Assembly: GCA_937873445.1 (NCBI GenBank)
Contig: CALMWF010000040.1
Location: forward strand, 110,439-174,438
DNA length: 64,000 nucleotides
DNA from: an uncultured Alphaproteobacteria bacterium
GTDB taxonomy: Bacteria > Pseudomonadota > Alphaproteobacteria > Rhizobiales > Aestuariivirgaceae
Direction of reading: 5' to 3'
In this document: piece by piece, positions 10,573 through 20,152 of the stretch
Position numbering within the stretch: position 1 is the stretch's first letter
Layout of the letters: every line of letters starts with the position of its first letter
Position numbers and translations under genes: made by a program
The notes under the pieces: model-generated
The model's input: only the letters and a program-made list of their open reading frames with translations
Told to the model about the DNA's origin: nothing
Databases searched by the model: none

Positions 10573-10645
10573 GATGCTATGCATGTCTCGCCCGCGCATT
10601 GGTCTTGCGGGGGCGGCCTGTCCCTGTGTTAGACTCCCGACCCTG

Positions 10646-10661
10646 GGCCCTACATAGGGCC
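10646..10661. repeat. Intergenic inverted repeat between divergent LysM and LOG genes
   Basis: GGCCCTA and TAGGGCC flank a 2-base CA centre, giving a perfect 7-bp dyad in the 136-bp gap between divergent genes. It may be a regulator site or a short hairpin in the LOG leader. Position and symmetry are the only evidence. Confidence 0.4.
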
Positions 10662-10708
10662 TTGGCGGCTGTTTCGCAAAGCGTCCGCACCCTTCCGGAG
10701 GAGATTTC

Positions 10709-11311
10709 ATGACCCGCCCGCCCCACACGCTCTGCGTTTATTGCGGTTCCGGCACGGGAAAGAACCCCGCCTTCATGGCGGCGGCGCGCACCCTGGGGCT
10801 GGCCTTGGCCGAGGCCGGGATCGGCCTGGTCTATGGCGGCGGCAGCATTGGCCTGATGGGTGAAGTGGCCCGGACCGTTCTGGCGCAAGGCGGCCATGTT
10901 ACGGGAATCATTCCGGATTTTCTGGTGAAGGCGGAACGCATGCTGGACGGCGTGTCGGAACTGATCGTCACCCGCACCATGCATGAGCGCAAAATGACCA
11001 TGTTCGAGCGCGCCACCGGCTTTGTCGCCCTGCCCGGCGGCCTCGGCACGCTGGAGGAACTCACGGAAATTTCAACCTGGGCGCAGCTCGACCGGCACCA
11101 GAAGCCCATCATCCTGTGCAATGTGGAGGGCTATTGGGACCCCTATCTCACCCTGTTGCAGCACATGCGTGAGGAAACCTTCATCCGCGCCAACGGCGAG
11201 TTCACCATGGATGTGGTGAAGACCGCGGAGGATGTGATTCCGGCCTATGAATTCCGGCAGCAGCGGCTGAAGGCGCAGCCGCCGGGCCAGGCGCTGCACC
11301 GCCATTTGTGA
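10709..11311 (+). CDS. LOG-family nucleoside 5'-monophosphate phosphoribohydrolase
   Basis: Cytosolic Rossmann-fold protein of the LOG (Lonely Guy) family, which cleaves the N-glycosidic bond of nucleotides such as cytokinin riboside monophosphates or AMP. The 200 residues have the usual length. The diagnostic PGGLGTLEE motif and the GGGSIGLMGEVA loop are both present, and CVYCGSGTGKNP marks the start. The ATG at 10709 has an excellent GGAGGAG ribosome site (10697-10703). It is a single gene, convergent with cimA and abutting its stop codon. The true bacterial substrate is uncertain; older annotations call such proteins lysine decarboxylase-like, which is not supported. Confidence 0.9.
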   Translation: MTRPPHTLCVYCGSGTGKNPAFMAAARTLGLALAEAGIGLVYGGGSIGLMGEVARTVLAQGGHVTGIIPDFLVKAERMLDGVSELIVTRTMHERKMTMFERATGFVALPGGLGTLEELTEISTWAQLDRHQKPIILCNVEGYWDPYLTLLQHMREETFIRANGEFTMDVVKTAEDVIPAYEFRQQRLKAQPPGQALHRHL

Positions 11312-12901
11312 TCAGGCGTTTTCCGGGGTGACGCCCGCCTTCACCAGCTTGAAGATGATGGCGTCCAGCAGCGCCTGAAATGACGCCTCCACAATGTTGG
11401 CGGACACGCCCACAGTGAACCAGCGGTTGGCCTCGCGGTCGCGGCTTTCGATGAGCACGCGGGTGGTGGCGTCGGTGCCGCCGTTCAGGATGCGCACCTT
11501 GAAATCCACCAGTTCCATGCCCTCGATGTGGCGCTGATACTGGCCAAGGTCCTTGCGCAGCGCCACGTCCAGCGCATTGACCGGGCCGTTGCCCTCACCG
11601 GCGTTGAGATAGATGTGGTCACCCACCTTGACCTTGACCACCGCTTCGGTGTGCATCCTGCCGTCCTGCTGCTCGACAATGGCGCGGAAGGACAGCACGT
11701 CGAAATAATGGGGCACGGTGCCCAGGGTGCGGCGGGCCAGCAGCTCAAAGGACGCATCGGCGCCGTCATAGGCATAGCCTTGCATCTCGCGGTCCTTCAC
11801 CTCGCGCAGCAGCGCGTCGAGGCGCGGATCGGTTTTCTTCACGGCCAGGCCGATGCGGTCCAGCTCGGCGATGAGATTGGATTTGCCCGCCTGATCGGAA
11901 ACCAGAATGCGCCGCCGGTTGCCCACCGTTTCCGGCTTCACATGTTCATAGGTTTCCGGCTCCTTGGCGAGGGCGGAAGCATGAATACCCGCCTTGGTGG
12001 CGAAGGCCGAGGTGCCGACATAGGGCGACTGGGCGTTGGGGGCGCGGTTCAGCAGTTCATCAAAGGCGCGCGACACGGCGGTGAGGCGCTCAAGCCGCTT
12101 GGCCGTGACCCCGGTTTCAAAGCGGCTGGCATAGTGCTTCTTAAGGCACAGCGTGCCGATGAGGGTGACCAGATTGGCATTGCCGCAGCGCTCGCCGATG
12201 CCGTTCAGCGTGCCCTGGATCTGGCGCACCCCGGCATCCACGGCAGCCAGCGAATTGGCCACCGCATGGGCGGTGTCATTATGGGCGTGAATGCCCAGAT
12301 GATCGCCCGGCACCAGCCGGGTCACCGCCTTGACAATGGCGGAGACTTCATCGGGCAGCGTGCCGCCATTGGTGTCGCACAGCACCACCCAGCGCGCGCC
12401 CGCCTCATAGGCCGCTTGCGCCACGGCCAGCGCATAGTCGGGGTTGGCCTTGTAGCCGTCAAAGAAATGTTCGGCGTCGATCAGCACTTCCTTGCCTGCG
12501 GCAAGACCGGCCTTAACCGACTCGCGCACCGAGTCGAGATTTTCTTCATTGGTGCAGCCCAGCGCCACGCGCACATGATAGTCCCAGCTTTTGGCAACAA
12601 AGCACACGGCCCCGGACCTGGCCTGCAACAGAGCCTGCAGGCCGGGATCATTGGAGGCGGAGCGGCCGGCGCGCTTGGTCATGCCGAAGGCGGTGAAGAT
12701 GGCCTTGGACGGGCGCTCGGCAGCAAACAGCGCCGTGTCGGTGGGGTTGCCGCCGGGATAGCCGCCTTCGATGTAATCCACGCCGAGGGAGTCGAGCAGC
12801 GCCATGACCGCGAGCTTGTCATCAACCGAGAAGTCAATGCCCGGCGTCTGCTGGCCATCGCGCAGCGTGGTGTCGAAGAGATAGAGGCGTTCACGGGTCA
12901 T
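11312..12901 (-). CDS. cimA: (R)-citramalate synthase
   Basis: Member of the HMGL/LeuA family that condenses pyruvate and acetyl-CoA to citramalate, opening a threonine-independent route to isoleucine. The 529 residues fit the CimA branch rather than the shorter homocitrate synthases. Seen motifs are FDTTLRDGQQTPG at the N-terminus, IEGGYPGGNPTD, the metal-binding HIHAHNDTAHAVANS segment (GIHAHNDTAHA here) and LNGIGERCGNANL. A C-terminal LeuA-type regulatory domain holds YLNAGEGNGPVNALDVALR, so feedback control by isoleucine is likely by family. It lies 38 bp downstream of the 49-residue membrane protein gene and is probably in the same transcript as cysS. Confidence 0.93.
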   Translation of the reverse strand: MTRERLYLFDTTLRDGQQTPGIDFSVDDKLAVMALLDSLGVDYIEGGYPGGNPTDTALFAAERPSKAIFTAFGMTKRAGRSASNDPGLQALLQARSGAVCFVAKSWDYHVRVALGCTNEENLDSVRESVKAGLAAGKEVLIDAEHFFDGYKANPDYALAVAQAAYEAGARWVVLCDTNGGTLPDEVSAIVKAVTRLVPGDHLGIHAHNDTAHAVANSLAAVDAGVRQIQGTLNGIGERCGNANLVTLIGTLCLKKHYASRFETGVTAKRLERLTAVSRAFDELLNRAPNAQSPYVGTSAFATKAGIHASALAKEPETYEHVKPETVGNRRRILVSDQAGKSNLIAELDRIGLAVKKTDPRLDALLREVKDREMQGYAYDGADASFELLARRTLGTVPHYFDVLSFRAIVEQQDGRMHTEAVVKVKVGDHIYLNAGEGNGPVNALDVALRKDLGQYQRHIEGMELVDFKVRILNGGTDATTRVLIESRDREANRWFTVGVSANIVEASFQALLDAIIFKLVKAGVTPENA

Positions 12902-12939
12902 GGCGGCTTCCGCAGGGTTGAGAAAAAGAGTCCGATAAA

Positions 12940-13089
12940 TTACACAAGCCCTTGATAATGCAGGGCGAAGTAGATGACGAGGGCAAGCACCACAAGCTTG
13001 ATGAGGATGTAGTAGATCCAGCGTTTCGGAAATGGCAGGCCGCTCTGCGGCGGTTTCGGCGGGGTCACTTGCGGTGTGGGTTCGGTCAT
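12940..13089 (-). CDS. Small single-span membrane protein, 49 residues, coupled to cysS
   Basis: Short ORF whose ATG (13089-13087) overlaps the cysS stop in an ATGA arrangement, which implies translational coupling. The product begins [17 protein letters not shown], a Pro-rich cytoplasmic tail. [18 protein letters not shown] then forms one membrane helix at about 24-41, and the protein ends HYQGLV. I do not recognise a named family. Reading frame, coupling, a basic KR before the helix and the typical tail-helix layout all support a real gene. It sits between cysS and cimA on the same strand. Function is unknown. Confidence 0.65.
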   Translation of the reverse strand: MTEPTPQVTPPKPPQSGLPFPKRWIYYILIKLVVLALVIYFALHYQGLV

Positions 13090-14444
13090 GGCTTCACCTC
13101 CCATGATGTGGTGCCGTCCTTGTTGTCCTTGATGGCGATGCCGAGGCCCGCGAGTTCGTCGCGGAGGCGGTCGCTTTCGGCCCAGTTCCTGGCCTTGCGG
13201 GCCTCGAGCCGGGCATTGATCAGGGTGCGGATTTTATCCTCGTCGAGCGCGGGCGCGGCCCGGCGCAGCACCGCCGGATCACCCGACAGGCCGAGCAGCG
13301 TAAGGGCGTCGCGCAGTGCGGCCGGGTCATCGAGACTGAAGAGTTTGGAAATGGCGAGCGGCGTGTTGAGGTCATCGGCCAGCGGCTCAAGAACAGCTTC
13401 CGGCACCGTCGCCCCCCCTGCCCCCTGGGCGCGCTGATAGAGCCGCTCCAGCGTGACAAGTCCCTCCTCCAGCGCGGCGGAGGTCCAGTCGATGGGCTGG
13501 CGGTAATGAGTCTTCAGCATGGCAAAGCGCAGCACGTCACCGGGCCAGGGCCTGCCGCCGAAGTCAGTCGTTTCCAGAAGCTGGGCGATGGTGAAGAAGT
13601 TGCCCAGGCTCTTGGACATCTTCTGGCCCTCGACCTGCAGGAAGCCGTTATGCATCCAGACATTGGCCATGACGGAGGTGCCATGGGCGCAGCGCGACTG
13701 GGCGATTTCATTTTCATGGTGGGGGAAAATCAGGTCCAGCCCGCCGCCGTGAATGTCAAACACCTCGCCCAGATAGCGGCCCGACATGGCCGAGCATTCA
13801 ATGTGCCAGCCCGGCCTGCCCCGGCCCCAGGGGCTGTCCCAGCCCGGCTCATGGACCGCGGACTGTTTCCACAGCACGAAGTCGGCGGGATTCCTCTTGT
13901 GGTCCTTCACGTCGATGCGGGCACCGGCCTGCTGCTCCTCCAGGCTGCGGCGCGAAAGCTGGCCATAATCCGCCATGGAATCGACCGCGAACAGCACCTC
14001 GCCCGCCGCCTCATAGGCGTGGCCGCGCTGCAGCAGGGCGGCAATGATGGCCTGCATTTCGGTAATATTGTCGGTGGCGCGCGGCTGCACCGTGGGTTCA
14101 AGGCAGCCCAGCGCCGTCACGTCCTTCTGATATTGGGCGGCGGTTTTTTCCGTCACATGGCGGATGGCGTCATTGAGCGGCAGGTGGGGATAGTCGCGCA
14201 GCGCCCTGGCGTTGATCTTGTCGTCCACGTCGGTGATGTTGCGCACATAGGTGACATGGTCCGGCCCATAGATGTGGCGCAGCAGCCGGAACAGCACGTC
14301 AAAGACAATGGCGGGCCGGGCATTGCCGATGTGGGCAAAGTCATAGACCGTGGGGCCGCAGACATAGAGGCGCACCCGCGACGGATCGATGGGTGTGAAT
14401 GCCTGTTTCTGGCGGGTGAGCGTGTTGTAAAGCACAAGCGGCAT
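13086..14444 (-). CDS. cysS: Cysteinyl-tRNA synthetase
   Basis: Class I aminoacyl-tRNA synthetase charging tRNA-Cys in the cytosol. The 452 residues have the usual length. HIGN (38-41) is the HIGH signature and KMSKS lies at 275-279. Zinc ligands expected in this family are visible: Cys29 (YVCGPTVYD), Cys217 (HIECSAM) and the [10 protein letters not shown] region around 241-250. The gene has a 187-bp upstream gap with no gene in it, and no clear promoter was found there. Its stop overlaps the start of the 49-residue membrane protein, so these two and cimA probably share a transcript. Confidence 0.97.
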   Translation of the reverse strand: MPLVLYNTLTRQKQAFTPIDPSRVRLYVCGPTVYDFAHIGNARPAIVFDVLFRLLRHIYGPDHVTYVRNITDVDDKINARALRDYPHLPLNDAIRHVTEKTAAQYQKDVTALGCLEPTVQPRATDNITEMQAIIAALLQRGHAYEAAGEVLFAVDSMADYGQLSRRSLEEQQAGARIDVKDHKRNPADFVLWKQSAVHEPGWDSPWGRGRPGWHIECSAMSGRYLGEVFDIHGGGLDLIFPHHENEIAQSRCAHGTSVMANVWMHNGFLQVEGQKMSKSLGNFFTIAQLLETTDFGGRPWPGDVLRFAMLKTHYRQPIDWTSAALEEGLVTLERLYQRAQGAGGATVPEAVLEPLADDLNTPLAISKLFSLDDPAALRDALTLLGLSGDPAVLRRAAPALDEDKIRTLINARLEARKARNWAESDRLRDELAGLGIAIKDNKDGTTSWEVKP

Positions 14445-14631
14445 GGGTCTATCCGGGTTTGCCGGCCCGGCTGCGCTTATGTTTTGAAGAAGACAAGCGG
14501 CGCCCTGCCAGCGGTTGAGCTAGCTGATAATAATCCAGCAAATGCAGAAGGGGCGCAGCGACATGGGAGGCAAAATGGCGGAAAGGGCGGGCGCCGTCAA
14601 GGTGGGCTGCGCCGCCATGGTTCACGGGGGG

Positions 14632-15318
14632 TCAGGTTTTCGGTTTCTGGCCGAACAGGTTGGCGCGCTCTTCGTCCGTCAACGGAGCAGAATAGCTGGC
14701 CTTGGCATTGGCATAGACCTTCTGCACCGCCGGGCGGGCGGCCATGCGGTCAAACCAGCGTTTCAGCGCCGGAAAATCGCCAATGACCTGCTTGTGCTGC
14801 TCATGCGGCACAATCCAGGGATAGGACGCCATGTCGGCAATGGAATAGTCGCCGGCAATATAGTCCCGGTCTGCCAGCTGCCTGTTCAGCACGCCATAGA
14901 GACGGGTGGTCTCCCTGGTGTAGCGGTCCATGGCATAGGGCACCTTTTCCGGCGCATAGTGGTTGAAGTGGCCGTTCTGGCCAGCCATGGGGCCAAGGCC
15001 GCCCACCTGCCAAAACAGCCATTCCAGCACCTGCATGCGGGCGCGGCTGTCGCGCGGCAGGAACTTGCCGGTCTTTTCGGCGAGGTAGAGAAGAATGGCG
15101 CCGGACTCAAACACCGACAGCGGCCCCTTGCCGTCGGCCGGGTCGGTGTCGATGATGGCGGGAATGCGGTTGTTGGGCGAAATGGCCAGAAAGTCGGGGG
15201 CGAACTGCTCGCCCTTGCCGATGTTGACGGGGTGGAGACGATAGGCGAGGCCCGCCTCCTCCAGAAAGAGCGTGATCTTGTGGCCGTTGGGGGTGCCCCA
15301 GGAATATAGCTCGATCAT
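14632..15318 (-). CDS. Glutathione S-transferase family protein (YfcG/Ure2p-like)
   Basis: Cytosolic GST-fold protein of 228 residues. The N-terminal thioredoxin-like domain starts MIELYSWGTPNGHKITLFLEE and contains the cis-Pro region NNRIPAI and the glutathione-binding VFESGAILLYLAE. The C-terminal helical domain contains the typical DYSIADMASYPWIV. The TPNGHK start and overall plan resemble the YfcG/Ure2p-like group, whose members act as glutathione-dependent disulfide oxidoreductases. It lies 8 bp after the DAHP synthase stop in the same direction, so co-transcription is likely, though no functional link is obvious. Confidence 0.9.
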   Translation of the reverse strand: MIELYSWGTPNGHKITLFLEEAGLAYRLHPVNIGKGEQFAPDFLAISPNNRIPAIIDTDPADGKGPLSVFESGAILLYLAEKTGKFLPRDSRARMQVLEWLFWQVGGLGPMAGQNGHFNHYAPEKVPYAMDRYTRETTRLYGVLNRQLADRDYIAGDYSIADMASYPWIVPHEQHKQVIGDFPALKRWFDRMAARPAVQKVYANAKASYSAPLTDEERANLFGQKPKT

Positions 15319-15326
15319 CGGCGCTC

Positions 15327-16721
15327 CTATTCTGCCGCCTCCATGGACTCGTCGCTGAGCGGCGGCCGGGTGGCCATGGATTTCTTGATCTCCTCGGCCA
15401 GCAGGAAGGCCAGTTCCAGCGCCTGGGCGGCGTTGAGGCGGGGATCACAGAAGGTGTGGTAGCGGTCGTTCAGATCCTTGTCGGACAGCGCCCGGATGCC
15501 GCCCGTGCACTCGGTCACATCCTTGCCGGTCATTTCCACATGGATGCCGCCGGCATAGGAGCCTTCGGACTGGTGGATCGACATGAAGTTGCGCACCTCG
15601 GTCAGGATGGCGTCAAAGGGCCTGGTCTTGTAGCCGCTGGTGGACTGCACGGTGTTGCCGTGCATGGGATCGCAGGACCAAACCACCACCCGGCCTTCGC
15701 GCTTCACGGCGCGGATCAGCTCCGGCAGGTGCTTGTCGATCTTGCCGGCGCCAAAGCGGGTGATGAGGGACAGGCGGCCCGGTTCGTTTTCCGGGTTCAG
15801 CGTGTCAATGAGGCGGATCAGGTCGTCACCCTTCATGGTCGGGCCGCACTTGATGCCGATGGGGTTTCTGATGCCGCGCATGAACTCGATGTGGGCATGG
15901 TCGGGCTGGCGGGTGCGGTCGCCCACCCACAGCATGTGGCCGGAGGTGGCATACCAGTCGCCGGTGGTGGAATCGACGCGGGTCAGCGCCTGCTCATAGC
16001 CGAGGAGCAGCGCCTCGTGGCTGGTGAAGAAATCGGTCTGGCGCAACTGCGGCGCGGTTTCGGCGTTGATGCCGCAGGCGCGCATAAAGCCCACCGCCTC
16101 GGTGATGCGGTCGGACAACTCCTGATAACGCTCGAAGGCGGGTGAGTCCTTGATGAAGCCGAGGGTCCAGTTGTGGACATGCTCAAGGTTGGCGTAGCCG
16201 CCCTGGGCAAAGGCGCGCAGCAGGTTGAGCGTGGCAGCCGACTGGCGGTAGGCCATGATCTGGCGTTCCGGGTCGGGTGTGCGGCCCTCGCGGCTCAGCG
16301 CGGCGTCATTGATGATGTCACCGCGGTAGATGGGATAGTCCACCCCGTCCACCTTTTCGCTGGGGTTGGAGCGCGGCTTGGCAAACTGCCCGGCGATGCG
16401 CCCGACCTTGACCACCGGCTGGCCGCCGGCGAAGGTCAGCACCACCGACATCTGCAGGAAGACGCGGAAGAAATCGCGGATGTTGTCGGCGGAATGTTCG
16501 GCGAAGCTTTCGGCGCAGTCGCCACCCTGAAGCAGGAAAGCGCGGCCCTCGGCCACCTTGGCCAGGCGGCGCTTCAGCTTGCGCGCCTCACCGGCAAAAA
16601 CCAGCGGCGGAAAGCCCGCCAGACGCTTCTCAACCAGCGCCAGCTTTTCGGCATCGGCATAGTCGGGCATCTGCTGGACCGGGAACTGGCGCCAGCTGTC
16701 CGGTGTCCAATTTGAAACCAT
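15327..16721 (-). CDS. aroG: 3-deoxy-7-phosphoheptulonate synthase, class II
   Basis: Class II (plant-type) DAHP synthase, which condenses phosphoenolpyruvate and erythrose 4-phosphate as the first step of the shikimate pathway. The product has 464 residues from the ATG at 16721, which starts [14 protein letters not shown], the normal class II start; GGAG lies about 9 bases upstream. Conserved segments include [11 protein letters not shown], the substrate and metal region [26 protein letters not shown] and the [15 protein letters not shown] segment. The final residues and short gap suggest co-transcription with the downstream GST gene. It is divergent from a small membrane protein gene across a gap with a perfect 14-bp palindrome. 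The gene symbol follows common usage; class II enzymes are unrelated in sequence to E. coli AroG. Confidence 0.95.
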   Translation of the reverse strand: MVSNWTPDSWRQFPVQQMPDYADAEKLALVEKRLAGFPPLVFAGEARKLKRRLAKVAEGRAFLLQGGDCAESFAEHSADNIRDFFRVFLQMSVVLTFAGGQPVVKVGRIAGQFAKPRSNPSEKVDGVDYPIYRGDIINDAALSREGRTPDPERQIMAYRQSAATLNLLRAFAQGGYANLEHVHNWTLGFIKDSPAFERYQELSDRITEAVGFMRACGINAETAPQLRQTDFFTSHEALLLGYEQALTRVDSTTGDWYATSGHMLWVGDRTRQPDHAHIEFMRGIRNPIGIKCGPTMKGDDLIRLIDTLNPENEPGRLSLITRFGAGKIDKHLPELIRAVKREGRVVVWSCDPMHGNTVQSTSGYKTRPFDAILTEVRNFMSIHQSEGSYAGGIHVEMTGKDVTECTGGIRALSDKDLNDRYHTFCDPRLNAAQALELAFLLAEEIKKSMATRPPLSDESMEAAE

Positions 16722-16816
16722 TTCCGTTACTCCACGACAACAGGCAGCGACATATACACAAGCCGGAGGCCGGTTTCCAGCCGCCAATGACGGCCTTTAG
16801 CCATGGACCGGCAAGA

Positions 16817-16830
16817 CTTCGTTAACGAAG
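16817..16830. promoter_or_regulatory. Perfect 14-bp palindrome in divergent gap, possible operator
   Basis: CTTCGTTAACGAAG is a perfect 14-bp palindrome between the class II DAHP synthase (start 16721) and the small membrane protein gene (start 16879). Its size and position fit a dimeric regulator site; the regulator is unknown. Confidence 0.4.
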
Positions 16831-16878
16831 GCACCCTACCCTTTCAGGCTTCGGGGCAGGAGAAAACGAGATCCGCCA

Positions 16879-17148
16879 ATGTGGCAGGCCGTATTGCAAG
16901 CGCGATGGGCAGAACTGAACGCCTTCTTCAGTGCGGGCAATCCGCCGATCATTACCCAGGTTCTGGTGCTGAATACGCTGTTCTTCCTCATTCATATCAT
17001 CCGCAAGGCCAGGGGCGCCAACCGGCTGCGGCCGCAGACGGCCCTTTATGTGCAGGGCGTGCTCATTGCCCTCAACTTTTTCATCATTTTCGAGCGCAGC
17101 TTTGTGATTCCGGAACTTCCGCGGCCCGGCTACATCCCCTACTGGTAG
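16879..17148 (+). CDS. Small two-span membrane protein, unknown function
   Basis: Encodes 89 residues. After an N-terminal segment (MWQAVLQARWAELNAFF) come two hydrophobic helices, at about 26-41 (TQVLVLNTLFFLIHII) and about 57-72 (VQGVLIALNFFIIF). A basic loop (RKARGANRLRPQ) lies between them, and a Pro/Tyr-rich tail follows. The ATG has a GGCAGGAG ribosome site about 16-20 bases upstream, slightly distant. I do not recognise a family. The ORF has normal local codon use and fits the gap exactly, ending 9 bp before the convergent DUF2093 gene, so a real gene is likely. Function is unknown. Confidence 0.65.
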   Translation: MWQAVLQARWAELNAFFSAGNPPIITQVLVLNTLFFLIHIIRKARGANRLRPQTALYVQGVLIALNFFIIFERSFVIPELPRPGYIPYW

Positions 17149-17157
17149 GGGCACTGG

Positions 17158-17382
17158 TCATTCCCCGGCCGCATGGGCCAGAAAGTCGGCAAAGGCCACG
17201 TCCGCATCGCGATAGGCGATCTGGCGATCGACATTCCAGTATTTCAGGTTTTCCAGGCGGATGGGGCTGCCGGTGACGCCGCACAGCACAAAATCGCCGT
17301 CCTCGATCACGGCATAGTCACCGTCGAGATAGCGCAATCTGGCCTCGCGCTGAACGGCGAGCGGAGAGGTGCGGAAAACCAT
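17158..17382 (-). CDS. DUF2093 domain protein
   Basis: Small 74-residue cytosolic protein. The sequence LRYLDGDYAVIEDGDFVLCGVTG followed by LENLKYWNVDRQIAY matches what I know of the DUF2093 family, found in alphaproteobacteria and often next to xseA, as here (29 bp after its stop). No catalytic motif is visible apart from a conserved Cys in the FVLCGVTG stretch. It is probably co-transcribed with xseA. Function is unknown. Confidence 0.8.
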   Translation of the reverse strand: MVFRTSPLAVQREARLRYLDGDYAVIEDGDFVLCGVTGSPIRLENLKYWNVDRQIAYRDADVAFADFLAHAAGE

Positions 17383-17411
17383 TGGTGGCGTTTAGCAGAG
17401 GTCCGGGCCAG

Positions 17412-18809
17412 TTAGAAGAGCGACCCTTGATCGCGGTCGCGGTTGGCGTGGACGCCGACGCGGCCATCGGCCCATTCAATCTCCAGAGTCTGCCCCGGTT
17501 TGACGGCGGCGGCGCTGCGCACCGGCGCCCCCCTGGCATCACGGACAATGGCATAGCCCCTGGCCAGAACCGAAGTGTAGTTGAGCGAGGCAAAGAGCTT
17601 CACCTCGGCGGCAAGCCGGTGGCGGCGGCGGCCGATCAGATGGGCCATGGCCCGTTCAGCCCGTTCCCCCTGCTCGGTCAGGTGGCGGTGCTGATCGGCC
17701 ACACGCTGCCCGATGGGACCAAGGCTGAGGCGGCCGGTGGTGCGGGCCAGGCGGAGCCTGTGAACGGACAAATTGGCCGCCAGGCCATGGACGAGCCTGC
17801 CGCTGGCCATGTCAAGGCGCTGGCGGGCCAGCGCCAGAATGTCATCCGGCCTTGGCAGGGCGCGCGCGGCAGACCGGATCCGCATGCGCCGTTCATCCAT
17901 GGTGCGGGAAAAGCTGCGCTGATGGCGGGCCGCCAGCTGCGCCAGTTCAGCCAGAAGGTCGGCGCGCACCGGCACAGCCTTCTCCGCCGCCGCCGTGGGG
18001 GTGGGGGCGCGATGGTCGGCGGCATGGTCGATGAGGGTGGTGTCGGTCTCATGGCCGATGGCGGCAATGAGCGGAATGCGGCTTTCGGCGGCAGCCCGCA
18101 CCACCACTTCCTCGTTGAAGGCCCAGAGGTCTTCCAGCGAGCCGCCGCCGCGCGCCACGATGATGAGATCAGGCGGGGTGGCCATGGCGTTGAAGCCACG
18201 GATGGCGGCGGCCACTTCGGCGGCGGCACTGTCGCCCTGCACGCGCACCGGCCAGACCAGAACAGGCCGCGGAAAGCGGTCCTTCAGACGGTGGAGAATA
18301 TCGCGGATCACCGCCCCGGTGGGCGAGGTGACAACCCCGATGAGGCGCGGCAGATAGGGCAAGGGGCGCTTGCGGGCGGCGTCAAACAGGCCTTCGGCGG
18401 CGAGTTTCTTGCGGCGCTCCGCAAGCAGCGCCATGAGCGCGCCAACCCCCGCCGGTTCAATGCTCTCGATGATGATCTGATAGGAGGATTTGCCGGGGTA
18501 AGAGGTGATGCGCCCGGTGGCGATGACCTCCAGCCCCTCCTGCAGAACGGCGCTGAGACGGCCAAAGGTTCCGCGCCAGATGACGGCATCGAGCTTGGCA
18601 CCCTCGTCCTTGATGGCGAAATAGGCATGGCCCGAGGAGTGGGCGCCGCGATAGCCGGAAATCTCGCCACGCACCCGGACATGGCCGAAGGTGTCTTCCA
18701 GGGTGCGTTTCAGCGCATGCGAAAGCGCGCTGACCGAATATTCCGCCAGATTGGGCCTCGGTTCGATGATCTCACCGGTTTCGGGGTCGAAGGGTGGGGG
18801 TTCAGCCAT
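17412..18809 (-). CDS. xseA: Exodeoxyribonuclease VII large subunit
   Basis: Large subunit of exonuclease VII, which degrades single-stranded DNA from both ends with the small subunit XseB (not in this window). The product is 465 residues from ATG 18809 ([12 protein letters not shown]). The N-terminal OB-fold begins [29 protein letters not shown]. The catalytic domain holds [13 protein letters not shown] and the strongly conserved [16 protein letters not shown] and [10 protein letters not shown]. Arg-rich helical C-terminal segments are typical of the coiled-coil tail. The gene is divergent from purD across 77 bp and is followed by a DUF2093 gene. Confidence 0.96.
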   Translation of the reverse strand: MAEPPPFDPETGEIIEPRPNLAEYSVSALSHALKRTLEDTFGHVRVRGEISGYRGAHSSGHAYFAIKDEGAKLDAVIWRGTFGRLSAVLQEGLEVIATGRITSYPGKSSYQIIIESIEPAGVGALMALLAERRKKLAAEGLFDAARKRPLPYLPRLIGVVTSPTGAVIRDILHRLKDRFPRPVLVWPVRVQGDSAAAEVAAAIRGFNAMATPPDLIIVARGGGSLEDLWAFNEEVVVRAAAESRIPLIAAIGHETDTTLIDHAADHRAPTPTAAAEKAVPVRADLLAELAQLAARHQRSFSRTMDERRMRIRSAARALPRPDDILALARQRLDMASGRLVHGLAANLSVHRLRLARTTGRLSLGPIGQRVADQHRHLTEQGERAERAMAHLIGRRRHRLAAEVKLFASLNYTSVLARGYAIVRDARGAPVRSAAAVKPGQTLEIEWADGRVGVHANRDRDQGSLF

Positions 18810-18886
18810 GGCTTTTGCTTTGATTCCGCCGCCATCAAATGCGAGAAGGCGGACGAAAGCAAGGCTAGCCGAGGGACAAGTCTGAC

Positions 18887-20152
18887 ATGAAGGTTCTGTT
18901 GATCGGTGCGGGCGGGCGTGAACATGCGCTGGCCTGGAAGCTGGCACAATCGCCGCTGCTCACCACGCTCTATTGTGCGCCGGGCAATCCGGGCATGGCC
19001 AGGCTTGGCCAGTGCGTGGGGCTGGACGTGGCGCGCCACGATCAGGTGATCCGGTTCTGCCGCGACAGTGGCGTTGAATTTGTGGTGGTGGGGCCGGAGG
19101 CGCCACTGGTGGCGGGGCTGGTCGATGATCTGGCGGCAGCCGGCATTGCGGCCTTCGGGCCGACCAGATTTGCCGCCCAGCTGGAGGGTTCCAAGGGTTT
19201 CACCAAGGACATCTGTGCCCGCTATCACATTCCCACCGCCGCCTATGGCCGGTTCAAGGACCATGCATCGGCGCTGGCCTATCTCAACAGCAAGGGGGCG
19301 CCTATCGTCATCAAGGCCGATGGCCTGGCAGCGGGCAAGGGTGTGACGGTGGCCATGACCATGGCTGAGGCTGAGGCGGCACTGGCCGACATCTTTGCCG
19401 GGCGCTTCGGCGGCGCGGAATGTGTGATCGAGGAATTTCTGGAGGGTGAGGAGGCGAGCTTCTTCGTGCTGTCCGATGGTGACGCGGTGCTGCCGCTGGC
19501 CACCGCCCAGGACCACAAGCGGGTGGGTGATGGGGACACAGGCCCCAACACCGGCGGCATGGGCGCCTATTCGCCGGCACCGGTGATGACGCAAGCCCTG
19601 TGCGCCGAAGCGCTGGAAACCATCGTCAAGCCGACGGTGCGGGCGCTGAAGGAGATGGGCCACCCCTATCGCGGCGTGCTTTACGCCGGTCTGATCCTGA
19701 CCCGCGACGGGCCCAAGCTCATTGAATACAATGCCCGCTTCGGCGACCCGGAAACGCAAGTGCTGATGATGCGCCTCGACAGCGACCTGCTGCCGCTGCT
19801 CATGGCCAGCGCCACGGGCGGTCTGTCGGGGCTGGCGGCGGACTGGCGGCCCGAGGCGGCGCTGACCGTGGTCATGGCTGCCAGGGGCTATCCTGGCGAT
19901 GTTGAAAAGGGTAGCGTTATCAATGGTCTGGATCAGGATTTTGGGGAAATGATTCAGGTTTTCCACGCCGGCACGGCGCTGCGTGATGGCAGGCTGGTGG
20001 CCAATGGCGGACGGGTTTTGAACGTGACCGCCCTGGGGCGCAGCGTGGCCGAGGCGCAATCTGCCGCCTATGGCGCGGTGGACCGCATCGACTGGCCGGA
20101 AGGGATCTGCCGCCGCGACATCGGCTGGCGGGCGGTGGAGCGCGGCGCATGA
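18887..20152 (+). CDS. purD: Phosphoribosylamine--glycine ligase (GAR synthetase)
   Basis: ATP-grasp ligase for the second step of de novo purine synthesis. The 421 residues match the family. Seen are the N-terminal [37 protein letters not shown], the ATP-grasp segments ([37 protein letters not shown]) and [11 protein letters not shown] and [13 protein letters not shown]. Its stop overlaps the next gene's start by 4 bases (ATGA), so the patatin-like protein is translationally coupled to it. It is divergent from xseA. Confidence 0.97.
   Translation: MKVLLIGAGGREHALAWKLAQSPLLTTLYCAPGNPGMARLGQCVGLDVARHDQVIRFCRDSGVEFVVVGPEAPLVAGLVDDLAAAGIAAFGPTRFAAQLEGSKGFTKDICARYHIPTAAYGRFKDHASALAYLNSKGAPIVIKADGLAAGKGVTVAMTMAEAEAALADIFAGRFGGAECVIEEFLEGEEASFFVLSDGDAVLPLATAQDHKRVGDGDTGPNTGGMGAYSPAPVMTQALCAEALETIVKPTVRALKEMGHPYRGVLYAGLILTRDGPKLIEYNARFGDPETQVLMMRLDSDLLPLLMASATGGLSGLAADWRPEAALTVVMAARGYPGDVEKGSVINGLDQDFGEMIQVFHAGTALRDGRLVANGGRVLNVTALGRSVAEAQSAAYGAVDRIDWPEGICRRDIGWRAVERGA

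Noticed and set aside
14445..14631. Possible RNA gene or promoter in the 187-bp gap before cysS
   Set aside because: No tRNA-like arms, no clear promoter and no strong hairpin were found.
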